From an uncultured Bacteroidales bacterium (GTDB lineage Bacteria > Bacteroidota > Bacteroidia > Bacteroidales > UBA11471), in contig CANQAM010000001.1 in assembly GCA_947589325.1 (NCBI GenBank), positions 62,001 through 126,000 of the forward strand: a DNA stretch of 64,000 nucleotides, written 5' to 3'. A program made the position numbers and the translations under genes. The notes under the pieces are model-generated. The model was not told the DNA's origin, made no database searches, and saw only the letters and a program-made list of their open reading frames with translations. Shown here one piece after another: positions 1 through 10,653 of this stretch (position 1 is its first letter; each line of letters opens with the position of its first letter).

Positions 1-669
1 GCCAAAGACGTCAATGGCAATAAGATTTACGACATCAACGGCAAACCGGTGATAACCCGCATCAACACGTGGACTGCCCGCCCGGGCGACGCCAAATACG
101 AAGATATCAACGGCGACGGTGTAATCAACGCCAACGATATCGTATATCTCGGCAATTACAGCCCGAAATTGCTCGGCGGTATCCAGTTCCGCCTCTCGTA
201 CAAGACGTGGCAGCTCTCTGCCAACTTCCAGGGTCGTGTCGGACAAAAGGTATTCAACCAAGCCCGACTCAACTCCGAAATGATGCGCAGCAAGACCAAC
301 CAGAGTACCGCCACCCTGCGTCGCTGGCGTAACGAAGGCGACGAAACCGATATGCCGCGCGCCCTCTACGGACAGGGTTACAACTCTTTGGGCTCCGACC
401 GGTACATCGAAGACGCCTCGTTCCTCCGTATGAAGACCCTTACTCTCAAATACGGATTCCCCAGAAACCTCCTCAAGAAAATGCACCTCAAAGGATTCGA
501 CATCTACGTTACCGCCTACGACTTGTGGACATTGACCAAATATTCGGGTCAAGACCCTGAGGTGAGCGAAAAGAAACAGGACGACAGCGGACTCGTACGC
601 CTTGCCGTCGATGGAGCCTCCACTCCGAAGCCTATTCGTGTAAAATTCGGTATCAACCTCAGATTCTAA
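1..669 (+). CDS. SusC/RagA-family TonB-dependent outer-membrane transporter, C-terminal part
   Basis: The frame is open from base 1, so the gene begins upstream; the last 222 residues are here. SusC-type proteins form the TonB-driven barrel that imports glycans or peptides captured by a SusD lid. Visible hallmarks are a calcium-site-like DINGDGVIN stretch (residues 35-43 of the fragment), the family block RYIEDASFLRMKTLTLKY, alternating hydrophobic strands, and a final strand ending in Phe (GINLRF), as expected of an outer-membrane barrel. A SusD gene follows after 12 bases, the usual SusC-SusD order. Family assignment is secure; the substrate cannot be read from this part. Confidence 0.93.
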   Translation, partial: AKDVNGNKIYDINGKPVITRINTWTARPGDAKYEDINGDGVINANDIVYLGNYSPKLLGGIQFRLSYKTWQLSANFQGRVGQKVFNQARLNSEMMRSKTNQSTATLRRWRNEGDETDMPRALYGQGYNSLGSDRYIEDASFLRMKTLTLKYGFPRNLLKKMHLKGFDIYVTAYDLWTLTKYSGQDPEVSEKKQDDSGLVRLAVDGASTPKPIRVKFGINLRF

Positions 670-681
670 TACTTTACAGAT

Positions 682-2214
682 ATGAAAAAGATATATGTAT
701 ATATATGCGCATCGGCAATGGCTGTCGCCATGATGGCTTGTCAGGACTGGATGAACATCGATCCTGCCGGCGTGCAGACGACCACCACTTTCTGGAAATC
801 GAAAGGCGATGTCGAGGGCGTCTTGGGAAAAGCCTATCTCTACCTGCGTGATGCGATAAACAGCACCACTTTCATCTATTGGGGCGAGATGCGCGCCTGC
901 GATCTCGATTTGGTCGAAACAAAAGCCTTGAACATACGAAACGGGAACATTCTTCCCACCAACGACCTCACCGCTTGGAGTTCGGCATACAATATTATCG
1001 GTATGGCAAACTCCGTTATCAAGTATGCTCCCTCCGTCGTCGATAAAGACGCTTCATTCAACGAGTTTGAAATGAACTCTATCGTAGCCGAAGCCCACTT
1101 CCTGCGTGCGCTCTCCTATTTCTATCTGGTGCGCACGTTCAAAGACGTTCCCTACGTTACCGAGCCCTACGTCAATGACGATGCCGAATTTCTTTTGCCG
1201 AAAACCGACGGCAACACCATTCTCGCAAAAGAAATCGATGCCCTGAGCAAATATTATAACTATGCCAAGGAACGCTTCCCCATTACCGAAGACAACAAAG
1301 GACGCGCCACCCGCTGGGCGCTCTACACCCTCACTGCCGATATGTCGCTGTGGTTGGGTTCTTCGATAGCCGATGCCGATTCCTCCAACCACTATTTCAA
1401 CCTTTGCATCGCGTCGTGCGACAGTGTCGATGCCGGTCACTGGGTAGGATTGAAACAAAAAGAAGAATGGTTCTCCAACTTCTTCCCGGGAAACAGCGAG
1501 GAGAGCATCTTTGAAATACAATACTCCCAAGCACTCTCGCAGACCAACAGCTTTATAGAGTGGTTTGCCACCGGTAGTAATACGACCCGCCGGTTCAGAG
1601 CATCGAACACTTTTGTGGCTCGGGCAAATCGCATCATCGACCCCGTAAATGATATTCGCGGCGCCGGAGGTACATGGGGCGATGTTACGCCCGGTATTAC
1701 GGCCGATATGGTGTGGAAATATTACGGACAAGACACCGAGAATACCGTGCGTGTAGATCAAAACGACCAAAACTGGATAATCTACCGGTACGCCGAAGTG
1801 TTGCTGATGAAAGCCGAAGCCTTGGCAAGAACAGGCAACATGGAAGGTGCATTTGACCTCGTCAATCGGGTGCACCAGCGGGGCGGAAGTCCTGCACTCA
1901 CCAACGCGGGCAATGTCATACAAACCATCATCGACGAACGCAGCGTCGAATTTTATGCCGAAGGCAAACGCTGGTTCGACATCTTGCGCGTCGGTTTGTA
2001 CAATTACAACCACCCCGACGCTAACGGAGCCAACGGAATAGATTGGCTGATTACCGAATGTACAAGGGATTTGGCCCCCATCTCCCGAGCATTGGTACTC
2101 TCCAAGATGAACAAGAATTATCCCGATTCGTGGTATCTTCCTATCAACAGTTCCGAATTAGAGAAAAATACCCTTTTGGAACAAAATAGGGCGTATGCCG
2201 AGCTCGGAAAATAA
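682..2214 (+). CDS. SusD/RagB-family nutrient-binding outer-membrane lipoprotein
   Basis: 510 residues. A lipoprotein signal (MKKIYVYICASAMAVAMMAC) puts the lipidated Cys at position 20. SusD proteins sit on the cell surface as a lid over the SusC channel and bind the incoming ligand. The C-terminal half carries the family pattern: IIYRYAEVLLMKAEAL, then RVHQRGG, then IIDERSVEFYAEGKRWFDILR. It lies 12 bases after the partial SusC and is followed within 25 bases by a fasciclin lipoprotein, so all are probably one transcript. Family assignment is firm; ligand unknown. Confidence 0.93.
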   Translation: MKKIYVYICASAMAVAMMACQDWMNIDPAGVQTTTTFWKSKGDVEGVLGKAYLYLRDAINSTTFIYWGEMRACDLDLVETKALNIRNGNILPTNDLTAWSSAYNIIGMANSVIKYAPSVVDKDASFNEFEMNSIVAEAHFLRALSYFYLVRTFKDVPYVTEPYVNDDAEFLLPKTDGNTILAKEIDALSKYYNYAKERFPITEDNKGRATRWALYTLTADMSLWLGSSIADADSSNHYFNLCIASCDSVDAGHWVGLKQKEEWFSNFFPGNSEESIFEIQYSQALSQTNSFIEWFATGSNTTRRFRASNTFVARANRIIDPVNDIRGAGGTWGDVTPGITADMVWKYYGQDTENTVRVDQNDQNWIIYRYAEVLLMKAEALARTGNMEGAFDLVNRVHQRGGSPALTNAGNVIQTIIDERSVEFYAEGKRWFDILRVGLYNYNHPDANGANGIDWLITECTRDLAPISRALVLSKMNKNYPDSWYLPINSSELEKNTLLEQNRAYAELGK

Positions 2215-2236
2215 CAGTTGAAAAATGCATACACTT

Positions 2237-3853
2237 ATGAAACATAAAATTTTATATTTTTTCGTAGCGGCAGCAATGCTTTCGGCTTGCAATGACGATC
2301 TCGAAGATTCCACTTTCAGAATCTCCGACGAAGAACCTGCCGCCACTTGGCTTAAGAAAAACGGCTACACGATGTGGACCGACCTGCTCGAACAAGCCGA
2401 TTTGTTCAACACCATCAATCTCGACGCCTCCTACACCCTCTTTGTCCCCGACAACGATGCGGTAACCGCCTATCTCGAGAGCGAGAAGTATAACTCCATT
2501 TCCGAGATAGACTCCCTTACGGCTTGCGGATTGGTGAAATATTCCACGATTGCCAAAACCAAATATTCGCGGATAGACTTCTCCAACGACGTGCTGCCCG
2601 ATACCACCGCCTCCGGCGACTATCTGACCATCACGTTCGACGAGCAAGGCAACTATTGGGTCAATAGAGATGCCAAGATTCTCAACGATGCCGATATCGA
2701 AGTTACCAACGGTACCATATTCATTATCGACAAAGTGCTCGACCCTGTCGATGAAACCATTGCCGATCGTATAGACGAAAACGGCCAAGAGGGTGGTACA
2801 TGGCAATTGTTCAAAGAGTTGCTCGATGCCACCGGCACCTACCGCATGGCACAACCGAACGGTCGCGCTTCATACACCTGTTTTGTCATTCCCGACAGCA
2901 TTTTTGAGCAGGTGGGCATCTCGACGCTCGACGAACTTGCCGACAGCTTGAAAGCAGGAAGCGACGGTGAAAAATGGAAGGAAACCGACAATGCCATGTA
3001 TCGTTTCGCCGCTTACCACTTCATTTCGAGAGGAGCTTTCTCCACCAACCAGCTCAACTACCTGCCCAGCACCAAGAACCCGCTGCTCGAAACAGAAGCC
3101 GAAGCCGCTTACATCGAAATGTCCATCACCGATGGCGAGTTCTATATCAATTACGATAAAGGAACCAAAGACGGTGTACAGATACTCCAAGGCGATGTCA
3201 GCTGCAAAAACGGCCTGATACACGTCATCGACGCGCTGATGACCATCAAAGACCCCTCGACCCTGCCGTCCGTTACGTGGGATTTGGCCGACAACACGAC
3301 ATTGTCAAGTCTCTATCCTGATTATCGCCTGACTTCGTCGCGCGAGGAAATTATCCATCCCATGGATTCGCTGGTTGATAATCCGCGCTTCCCCGGCTTT
3401 ACATCGAGCCCCTCCGCTGACTATTCATATAGTTGGAATCCGGAGGAAAGCAACGTGAGCTATTATGTGGCCGCTTCCACCGATACGGTACGAAACAGAT
3501 TGCTCAACAACGATGCTCTCCAACTCAACCTTCTTCAGTACAACTCCATCACGATGAAGACCCCCACCATCATCGCCGACTCCACCACCTATACCGTAGG
3601 TTTGGCCCACTATAATGAATTTGCCGACGAACCGGGCAACCGCATTACCGTATATATCGACGGTGAAAGAATCGGCGACCTGTTTACCAACGGCAAAGAC
3701 CCCTACCGCTCGATAGCAGTAACCGGAACCGACAGCGCCGCACTGGTGGGTACCGTGAAATTCCCTGTTACAGGACGTCATGACGTCCGTATCGAAGACA
3801 ATACCGGCGCTACTTTGCAACTCGACTATATGTTGTTCACTCCTAAAAAATAA
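2237..3853 (+). CDS. fasciclin (FAS1) domain lipoprotein
   Basis: 538 residues from the preferred start. An ATG 12 bases upstream is in frame, but starting here gives a normal lipoprotein signal (MKHKILYFFVAAAMLSAC, Cys 18). Two FAS1-like units are visible. The first (about residues 35-175) has SYTLFVPDNDAV and ends with an NGTIFIIDKVL motif. The second (about 190-335) has YTCFVIPDSIF and ends with NGLIHVIDALM. The last 200 residues look beta-rich and end in an LQLDYMLFTP strand. FAS1 domains are adhesion folds; in Bacteroidota they recur beside SusC/D genes, probably as surface accessory lipoproteins. The next gene starts 5 bases downstream. Function within the uptake locus is inferred. Confidence 0.82.
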   Translation: MKHKILYFFVAAAMLSACNDDLEDSTFRISDEEPAATWLKKNGYTMWTDLLEQADLFNTINLDASYTLFVPDNDAVTAYLESEKYNSISEIDSLTACGLVKYSTIAKTKYSRIDFSNDVLPDTTASGDYLTITFDEQGNYWVNRDAKILNDADIEVTNGTIFIIDKVLDPVDETIADRIDENGQEGGTWQLFKELLDATGTYRMAQPNGRASYTCFVIPDSIFEQVGISTLDELADSLKAGSDGEKWKETDNAMYRFAAYHFISRGAFSTNQLNYLPSTKNPLLETEAEAAYIEMSITDGEFYINYDKGTKDGVQILQGDVSCKNGLIHVIDALMTIKDPSTLPSVTWDLADNTTLSSLYPDYRLTSSREEIIHPMDSLVDNPRFPGFTSSPSADYSYSWNPEESNVSYYVAASTDTVRNRLLNNDALQLNLLQYNSITMKTPTIIADSTTYTVGLAHYNEFADEPGNRITVYIDGERIGDLFTNGKDPYRSIAVTGTDSAALVGTVKFPVTGRHDVRIEDNTGATLQLDYMLFTPKK

Positions 3854-3858
3854 ACACC

Positions 3859-5715
3859 ATGAAAAAGATATATTTTCTTTTGCTGCTCGGTTGTGGATTG
3901 ATGATAACAGCCTGCACGGATACATGGGACGATTATTATAACTCGTCGTCGATATCGAAGATCCCCGGCGACGATATCGAAGAAATCGAGAATTACAGCG
4001 TAATGGAATTCTTTGTCCGCCATTCCGACTACGGTCAATTCTTCAACCTTCTGGAAGGTGTCGGCATCGCCGATGAGTTGAGTACGTCGGGACAGGAATT
4101 TACCCTTTGGGTCGTGAACGACAGCATATTGACAAAAAGCGATGAAGCTCCTGTGCTCGATACGGTGCAGCTGCAATATCACGTCAATTATTTGTCGATA
4201 ACCAAAGACCAGCTGAACGACGGAAAACGCCTCAAAACATTGAACGGTACCTACATACAGATTTCTAACAATGAAACAGGGATATATGCCAACGATATCA
4301 AGGTGCTTCGATCGTATCGTTTGAATAACGGCGTAGTATATGAAATCGAAAGCATGATGGAACCTCGTGTCAATCTCTACGACTACATCGCATCGTTGGA
4401 CGACGCTTATTCCATCTTCCGAGATTCGCTCATATCGCGCAGCTACCCGCTTTTCGATACGGCACGTTCGACTCCCATTGGTGTCGATGAAACCGGAAAC
4501 ATCGTCTACGACTCGGTGAAGATGCAATACAACCCCCTGTTCGATACCGCACGTATCAACTCGGAGTTTGAGCTGTTTACCTGTTTCCTGCCCGATAATG
4601 AGGTAATGGAAGACTGCTTTGAAAAACTCAACGCTACTTTCGAAGGTATCGGCCGTCCTCGAAATCCAAGCTCCGAAGGCGATTCACTCTACACGGGCTA
4701 CACCTATTTGTTTCCCAAAGACCTGACTATGGCTGTCGATTGGATACAGCGCGCCGTGATCTTCGATGGACTTCGCGATCCTGATGTAGCAGATATTAAG
4801 GATGTCGAATCCATATTCGGCAAACAATGGAAAAATATAGACCGCAATAACAACCGCGTGCAGACAATCGCTCTCACCCCCTATGAAGAGGGCAGCGATT
4901 TACCCTACAAAAAACTCTCCAACGGTCGGGTATATAAAGTGACAGACTTGAAAGTACCCAACAATGTCATCATATCGAGGTTGAAACAATTTGCATACCA
5001 TCTTGGATACCTCGATACGGACAAGAAGCCCGAACAGGAGAAATATATATGCGTTAAAAACGGCGACAGGATGAGACTTGCCACCGACGCAGTCGTCGTC
5101 AGTCCGGTTATAGCGGCAGGTTATCCTTCGGATGCATGGTCGGAATACACCTATACCTATTTTATTGAGAATGCTAACGGAGAGCCGCAATATACCTATA
5201 TGGATATAACCGGCGGCGGCGGACCTAAGGAATTTTCCGTTTCATTCTCTCCGCTTCAACCTACCAAACTGAAAACAGCCGGAGAAGTAACCGAATATAA
5301 AATACCCGCAGGCGAGTATACCCTCTGCATGGGCTTCCGTTCCAAAGACTGCTGTACCGGCGACGTACTCTTCGCTACGGCGCAGTGCGATGCCAGCGGC
5401 AACCTTCAAACAGATCCCGCCGATCCAGATGGTGATGTACTCTTGAAATCGGGTTACAAAACCGTGCGCACATCTATCGACTTCACCCTTTCCACCCCGT
5501 GGAACTTCGACCGTTCCGGTACCGGCGGACAGGACAAATATATGCAGCGCAACGGCCGTAAATGGAACTCCGACGGCGGTACGGTAGGTATTGTCGAAGT
5601 AGAAGGCGAACCCGGAGAGATGCAGTCCGTACGTATCAAAGTGAAATACCGTTCGGGAACCAGACGTATCGAACTTTACCACTGGTGCCTTATACCTACT
5701 CCGAATAATTATTGA
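3859..5715 (+). CDS. fasciclin-like (FAS1) surface lipoprotein, second copy
   Basis: 618 residues with a lipoprotein signal (MKKIYFLLLLGCGLMITAC, Cys 19). The layout resembles the gene before it. A first FAS1-like unit (about residues 45-165) contains FTLWVVNDSIL and NNGVVYEIESMM. A second (about 225-375) contains FTCFLPDNEVMEDCF and closes with SNGRVYKVTDL. The C-terminal 200 residues are beta-rich, with many Gly and aromatic residues, and end in RIELYHWCLIP. FAS1 motifs are weaker than in the first copy, so this may be a diverged duplicate. It lies 5 bases after the first copy and its stop comes 20 bases before the next SusC start, implying co-transcription and a shared surface complex (inference). 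Confidence 0.75.
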   Translation: MKKIYFLLLLGCGLMITACTDTWDDYYNSSSISKIPGDDIEEIENYSVMEFFVRHSDYGQFFNLLEGVGIADELSTSGQEFTLWVVNDSILTKSDEAPVLDTVQLQYHVNYLSITKDQLNDGKRLKTLNGTYIQISNNETGIYANDIKVLRSYRLNNGVVYEIESMMEPRVNLYDYIASLDDAYSIFRDSLISRSYPLFDTARSTPIGVDETGNIVYDSVKMQYNPLFDTARINSEFELFTCFLPDNEVMEDCFEKLNATFEGIGRPRNPSSEGDSLYTGYTYLFPKDLTMAVDWIQRAVIFDGLRDPDVADIKDVESIFGKQWKNIDRNNNRVQTIALTPYEEGSDLPYKKLSNGRVYKVTDLKVPNNVIISRLKQFAYHLGYLDTDKKPEQEKYICVKNGDRMRLATDAVVVSPVIAAGYPSDAWSEYTYTYFIENANGEPQYTYMDITGGGGPKEFSVSFSPLQPTKLKTAGEVTEYKIPAGEYTLCMGFRSKDCCTGDVLFATAQCDASGNLQTDPADPDGDVLLKSGYKTVRTSIDFTLSTPWNFDRSGTGGQDKYMQRNGRKWNSDGGTVGIVEVEGEPGEMQSVRIKVKYRSGTRRIELYHWCLIPTPNNY

Positions 5716-5735
5716 TATCAAACACACAATACGAT

Positions 5736-8700
5736 ATGAAAAAACTTAGAAATCTATTTCTCCTCCTGATTACCGTGTTGGCAACGACGCCCGTCATGGC
5801 GCAGCGCACCTATACGGTTACCGGTAAGGTAATGGACTCTTTCAAAGGAGAACCTATCGAAGGAGCTATCGTTTCAGCCACCGGATTGAAACAATCGGAA
5901 CCTACCAATGCGGACGGTGTGTTCACCATCGAACTCCCTGCCCTCAAAGGCGAGTTGCAAGTTTGGTATCCCGGCTTCTATACTCAGACAGTGCCTATCA
6001 GCAATCGCACGAAAATAGAGGTAGTATTGATACCCGAAGATAAATACGGATATGCCAATACCATAGAAACCCCCTATGCCTCGGTTGCAGCACAAGATAA
6101 AAATACCAATACCTATACCCGTCACAACAAAGACTTCTCGCTTTCGACCGTCGATGTCGAGAAGACATTTACTCGCGTACCCGGTCTCTACGTAGCCGAG
6201 AAAAGCGGTATGCCGGGCGAAGGTGCCTATTTCCAGCTGCGCGGCAACCGTACGTTCAGTGCTTCGAGTACGCCCCTTATCATCATTAACGGGCAGCCCT
6301 ATTTCGGCGACGTAAATACCTCCGGAGCCATCAACGGATATTCCACCGGCCTGTTCAATGCCATTAACGCACAAGATATAGCCAGCGTATCCGTACTCAA
6401 AGGCGCCGATGCCGCCATGTACGGCTCTCTGGCATCGAACGGCGTCATCGCTATCGAAACCGAACGCGCTACCGACCTCGAAACCAAAGTCGAATTTATC
6501 GGTCAGTACGGTGTCGATCTCAACCAATCGACCTATCCGGTACTCGGCGTGACAGACTATAAAAAACTCGTTTCCGACATCGGTATGAGCGATCCCGCCT
6601 ATAACGATATGAACACTTTGCTCAACGCATTCCCCTATCTCTCCAACGATCCCACGAACTACGTCAATCCCTATCTCTACAACAACAATACCGATTGGCA
6701 GGACGAAATCTACGCCTCGGGATTCGTAACCGACAACACCTTGAAGATAAAAGGCGGCGACGCTATCGCCAAATACGACCTCTCTATCGGTTACAAACGC
6801 AAAGGCGGACAAGTGGACAATACCAACCTCAACCGCTACTATGCACGGTTGAACTCGGATATCAACCTGACGCGCAACCTCATATTCTCGTCGTCGCTGT
6901 CGATGGCTTACATCAACAGCAACTTACAGGAACAGGGACTCTCGCTCGAAACCAACCCCATGCTGGCTGCCCTGCGCAAAGCTCCCGTGCTCTCTCCCTA
7001 TGAGAAAGACGCTGAAAACCATCTCTTGCCCGACTATGCCCCCATTCGCGACGCAAACGGCAATATCCTCGTCAATAACGCTGTTTCCAACCCTACGGCT
7101 ATCGTCAATACCCTCGATGCCGGAAACAACATTTATGACATACAAGGCCTCTTCGGGCTCAACGGAAAAATAAAAGAACATTGGACGCTCGGAGCCAATG
7201 CCGCTATCTATTATTACAAGAAACAAGAGTCGGTATTCATTCCCGGCGTCTCCAATCAGACCATCATGCCCCTGCAAGACGGGTTGGCAAAAAACACCTC
7301 CCGCGTAGGCGAAACCGAATTGCTGAACCTCTATTTCTCGGCACGCTCGACGTTCAACTATACGATTAACGGGCTGCACAACCTCAGAGGTGCACTCGGC
7401 ATACAGACGGCTATCAACCAAACCGAATACGATTATGCCGAAGGTATCAACGCCGCCAACGACTATTACTTCCTGCTCGGAAATACCAACTCCGCCATCG
7501 GTCGCAAGGTATCGGGCTACATCGACAAATACAATTGGGTAAACCTCAATGCCAATGTATCTTATACCTATAACCACTTGGTAAGCGCAGGCGTGACACT
7601 GGCTGCCGACTATGCCTCCTCGTTCGGAGACGATGTCCCCGCCATGGCTGTATTCCCCTCTGTAAATGCTGCCCTCTATCTGAAAAACCTGCCCGGTCTC
7701 AACGACGCCCGAGCACTCAACCAGTTTACCATTCGGGCCGAGTATGTAACGAGCGGTAACAGCCGTTTCTCGACGAGCCTCAGCAAATACGCTTACTCGC
7801 GGGCAAACTTCCGTTCGATTTCCGGTCTTGTGCGCGCCGGAGTCCCCAATACCGGTCTGAAATGGGAAACCGACCGTACCGTCGATTTAGGTATCGACCT
7901 CTCGCTGGTCAATAACCGCATCGACGTAAACGTAGACGTATATCAAGGAAAAACTTCCGATGTCATCATGCTGCGTAACATTGCCTCCCTGTACGGAACC
8001 AATACCATGTACGACAATATCGGAACACTCGATAACAAAGGCGTGGAACTGGCATTACAAGTAGCCCCCGTCTATACCAAAGACATCAAATGGTATATCG
8101 GAGCCACGTTTGCCCACAACAAAAACACACTCTCCTCGCTCGACGGCAACGACAAAATCATTACCGAAACGGGCGACGGCTCCGCTATCGTTTCCGAAGT
8201 CGGTAAACCGCTGTACAGCTTCTACGGCTACAAAACAGACGGCGTATTTGCAACCGCCACAGAGGCTGAAGAGGCTAATCTGAGTACTCCGGGCGGCAGA
8301 AAATTCAGTGCCGGCGATATGCATTTCATCGACCAAAACCACGATAATATCATCGACGAAAAAGACCGTGTGAACCTCGGCAGCGCCGACCCGAAATTCT
8401 TTGGCGAATTTTATACCACCTTGCGGTATAAAGCCTTTGAAGTATCGCTTACATTCGGTTACAGCTACGGCAATCAAGCCTACAATGCCGTGCGCAGCAT
8501 CGGCGAAGCCATGAGCGATTACGGAAACCAGCTGGCTTCGGTCAATCGCCGGTGGAAAGCCGGTGGCGACAAAACCGTCATACCGAAAGCCGCTTACGGC
8601 GATCCGATGGACAACAACCGCTTCTCCGACCGTTGGATTGAAGACGCTTCATTCCTCAAACTCAAAGAAATATATGTAAGCTATCGCTTCAATCTGCTGC

Positions 8701-8867
8701 GCGGCCTTACCGTCTTCGCTTCGGCCGAAAATGTATTCACTGCTACGAAATATCTGGGTCTCGACCCCGAAACGACCTATTCTTACGATGCGTCATTACG
8801 CGGATTCGACTATGCAAAAATAGCCCTTCCCCGTTCGTTTAAGGCTGGTGTTAAAATCGAATTCTAA
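5736..8867 (+). CDS. SusC/RagA-family TonB-dependent outer-membrane transporter
   Basis: 1043 residues from ATG 5736. The frame extends upstream to a TTG, but this ATG gives a clean signal peptide (MKKLRNLFLLLITVLATTPVMAQ). Order of parts: a CarboxypepD_reg-like domain (about residues 28-105, with TVTGKVMDSFKGEPIEGAIV); a plug domain (about 125-260, with YFQLRGNRTF and SVLKGADAAMYGSLASNGVI); then a long barrel ending in AGVKIEF. The TonB-linked receptor imports a ligand delivered by SusD. It is the second SusC of the locus and clearly different from the partial one at the window start, so the locus may handle two ligands or two forms of one. The paired SusD gene follows after 20 bases. Confidence 0.95.
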   Translation: MKKLRNLFLLLITVLATTPVMAQRTYTVTGKVMDSFKGEPIEGAIVSATGLKQSEPTNADGVFTIELPALKGELQVWYPGFYTQTVPISNRTKIEVVLIPEDKYGYANTIETPYASVAAQDKNTNTYTRHNKDFSLSTVDVEKTFTRVPGLYVAEKSGMPGEGAYFQLRGNRTFSASSTPLIIINGQPYFGDVNTSGAINGYSTGLFNAINAQDIASVSVLKGADAAMYGSLASNGVIAIETERATDLETKVEFIGQYGVDLNQSTYPVLGVTDYKKLVSDIGMSDPAYNDMNTLLNAFPYLSNDPTNYVNPYLYNNNTDWQDEIYASGFVTDNTLKIKGGDAIAKYDLSIGYKRKGGQVDNTNLNRYYARLNSDINLTRNLIFSSSLSMAYINSNLQEQGLSLETNPMLAALRKAPVLSPYEKDAENHLLPDYAPIRDANGNILVNNAVSNPTAIVNTLDAGNNIYDIQGLFGLNGKIKEHWTLGANAAIYYYKKQESVFIPGVSNQTIMPLQDGLAKNTSRVGETELLNLYFSARSTFNYTINGLHNLRGALGIQTAINQTEYDYAEGINAANDYYFLLGNTNSAIGRKVSGYIDKYNWVNLNANVSYTYNHLVSAGVTLAADYASSFGDDVPAMAVFPSVNAALYLKNLPGLNDARALNQFTIRAEYVTSGNSRFSTSLSKYAYSRANFRSISGLVRAGVPNTGLKWETDRTVDLGIDLSLVNNRIDVNVDVYQGKTSDVIMLRNIASLYGTNTMYDNIGTLDNKGVELALQVAPVYTKDIKWYIGATFAHNKNTLSSLDGNDKIITETGDGSAIVSEVGKPLYSFYGYKTDGVFATATEAEEANLSTPGGRKFSAGDMHFIDQNHDNIIDEKDRVNLGSADPKFFGEFYTTLRYKAFEVSLTFGYSYGNQAYNAVRSIGEAMSDYGNQLASVNRRWKAGGDKTVIPKAAYGDPMDNNRFSDRWIEDASFLKLKEIYVSYRFNLLRGLTVFASAENVFTATKYLGLDPETTYSYDASLRGFDYAKIALPRSFKAGVKIEF

Positions 8868-8887
8868 CCCATTGGGAATTTATGATT

Positions 8888-10630
8888 ATGAAAAAGATAA
8901 CGAAAAACTTGATTGCCGTGTTTGCCGCCCTCTCTGTGGCAGCTTGCTCCGACGATACGATTGACGTCCTCAACGAAAAGAATTATGTCGGTGTAAATAC
9001 CGAACTTTATTCCGGACTTTGGGGTATAGCTTCGGCCGTGGCCGATGTTGCCGATCAGGCTCCGATATTGGAAGGCTTGCGGGGCGGTATGATTGAACCC
9101 ACCGAAAATGCTACGAACGAAATGGTGGCTGTGTATAAATATGACAACCTCGATAGCTGCTCTCTGGCCGACCCTATGGGATATTATCGGGTCATCAGAG
9201 AAGTGAACGACTACGTAAAACATGTAGCCGACTATCGTGCAGAAAATCCGACGGCCATCGTCTTTGAAGAAAAATACGGCGTGTCGTTTGAACTTTACAT
9301 CTCGACAGCCGTCCGTTACAAAGTTTGGGCATACATGATGCTGGCTAAAATGTATGGCGGCGCCTACTATTTCGATGATCCCGAAATCGAGTACGAAAAA
9401 ACGGCAATTCCCCAATACGCCCAATGGCTCGATTTCGACCAAGTCATAGACAAGTGTATAGAGTTGATTACGACACCTTATACTTACGGTATCGATGGAC
9501 AGCAGGTAACCCGTTGGGCGACTTTCCTTTTCCCGAGTATGACGGGCGAAAACGCCGACATACAGCAATACGACCGCTATCAGTTTACCCCGTGGACGCT
9601 GCTTACCGAATTGTATTTGTGGAAAGGGGAGTATCGGAAAGCCTACGACAATGCTACTTATGAAATTCGCAACAGCGGCTTCCTTTCAGGCGGCGAGGCT
9701 TATATCCTCTGCTTGCGCGGACCATATAACGGCGACTGGGCGAATGTATTTCACACTTTCTATCGTTGGGAAGACATAACAGCGGCTACATACGCTCCCC
9801 GTCAGGGCGAATACAACCGCATGGACGACTATGCCTCCAACCTTTCTCCTTATCACTATTATGTACGTCCTACCGAAGTGGGTATGCTCCGCTTCGATTC
9901 GACCAGCGTACACAATTCCGAAACTTCCGAACGTGGCGACAGATATCGCGGACGCGGAAGATCTTTCAAAGAAGTAAACGGACAAATGGTCTTCTCGAAA
10001 TGGATTAGCGGCGTCGATCGCACGTCGAATACCGAAATAACCTTGCCGATTTATCGCGCCGGACATCTCCATCTGATGCTTTGCGAAGCTATTGTCGGCA
10101 TGGCGGAGAACGAAGCTACGGTGGATAAGCAAAATGCCTACATCGAAGCGGCTTTGGTATTGCTCAACGCAGGCATCAGCGACTATTGGGACGCTTCGAA
10201 TGGCAGGTACGTGGATACGCTGTGTATTGCCCAACTGCCTGATTTCCCCACTAATATGTATCGTGGAAACGACCATGCGTTGAATGCTTCGCAATATTTG
10301 AACCGTGGCGTGCGCGGACGTGTATCCATGAGCGCCGTCGGCGATGACATCGTGGCAAAAGATGACGAGGGAAAAGAATATATAAATAACTATTCAAGAG
10401 ATGAGAAAGTTTGGAAAGTCGATTCGCTGTTGTGTGAAGAAGCATTCTTCGAACTTTCCGGCGAAGGTCATGTGATGCCGATATTCTACCGTATGATGAG
10501 ACGACATGGCGACGACCCGGCCCACAAAGAATTCCTCACGAAATTCATCGCTGCAGGTCGTGTCGATGTCGATATCGAGGGAAAATTGCAAACAGACGAA
10601 AATTGGTTCCTCGATTATCATATCAAGTAA
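8888..10630 (+). CDS. diverged SusD/RagB-family outer-membrane lipoprotein
   Basis: 580 residues from ATG 8888; another ATG lies 6 bases upstream. Lipoprotein signal MKKITKNLIAVFAALSVAAC, Cys 20. The sequence is far from the first SusD in the window, but the position after SusC and family features support the call: LPIYRAGHLHLMLCEAIVGMA (helical repeat region), and near the end LLCEEAFFELSGEGHVMPIFYRMMRR, the equivalent of the SusD EER/EGxR block. It would form the lid on the preceding SusC. A hairpin with a T-rich tail follows the stop, probably ending the SusCD-FAS1 transcript. Confidence 0.85.
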   Translation: MKKITKNLIAVFAALSVAACSDDTIDVLNEKNYVGVNTELYSGLWGIASAVADVADQAPILEGLRGGMIEPTENATNEMVAVYKYDNLDSCSLADPMGYYRVIREVNDYVKHVADYRAENPTAIVFEEKYGVSFELYISTAVRYKVWAYMMLAKMYGGAYYFDDPEIEYEKTAIPQYAQWLDFDQVIDKCIELITTPYTYGIDGQQVTRWATFLFPSMTGENADIQQYDRYQFTPWTLLTELYLWKGEYRKAYDNATYEIRNSGFLSGGEAYILCLRGPYNGDWANVFHTFYRWEDITAATYAPRQGEYNRMDDYASNLSPYHYYVRPTEVGMLRFDSTSVHNSETSERGDRYRGRGRSFKEVNGQMVFSKWISGVDRTSNTEITLPIYRAGHLHLMLCEAIVGMAENEATVDKQNAYIEAALVLLNAGISDYWDASNGRYVDTLCIAQLPDFPTNMYRGNDHALNASQYLNRGVRGRVSMSAVGDDIVAKDDEGKEYINNYSRDEKVWKVDSLLCEEAFFELSGEGHVMPIFYRMMRRHGDDPAHKEFLTKFIAAGRVDVDIEGKLQTDENWFLDYHIK

Positions 10631-10653
10631 AAACAATATTTATCTTTACATAG

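Noticed and set aside
1054..2013. Large minus-strand frame in the first SusD gene
   Set aside because: It mirrors an intact SusD with a lipoprotein signal and C-terminal family motifs.
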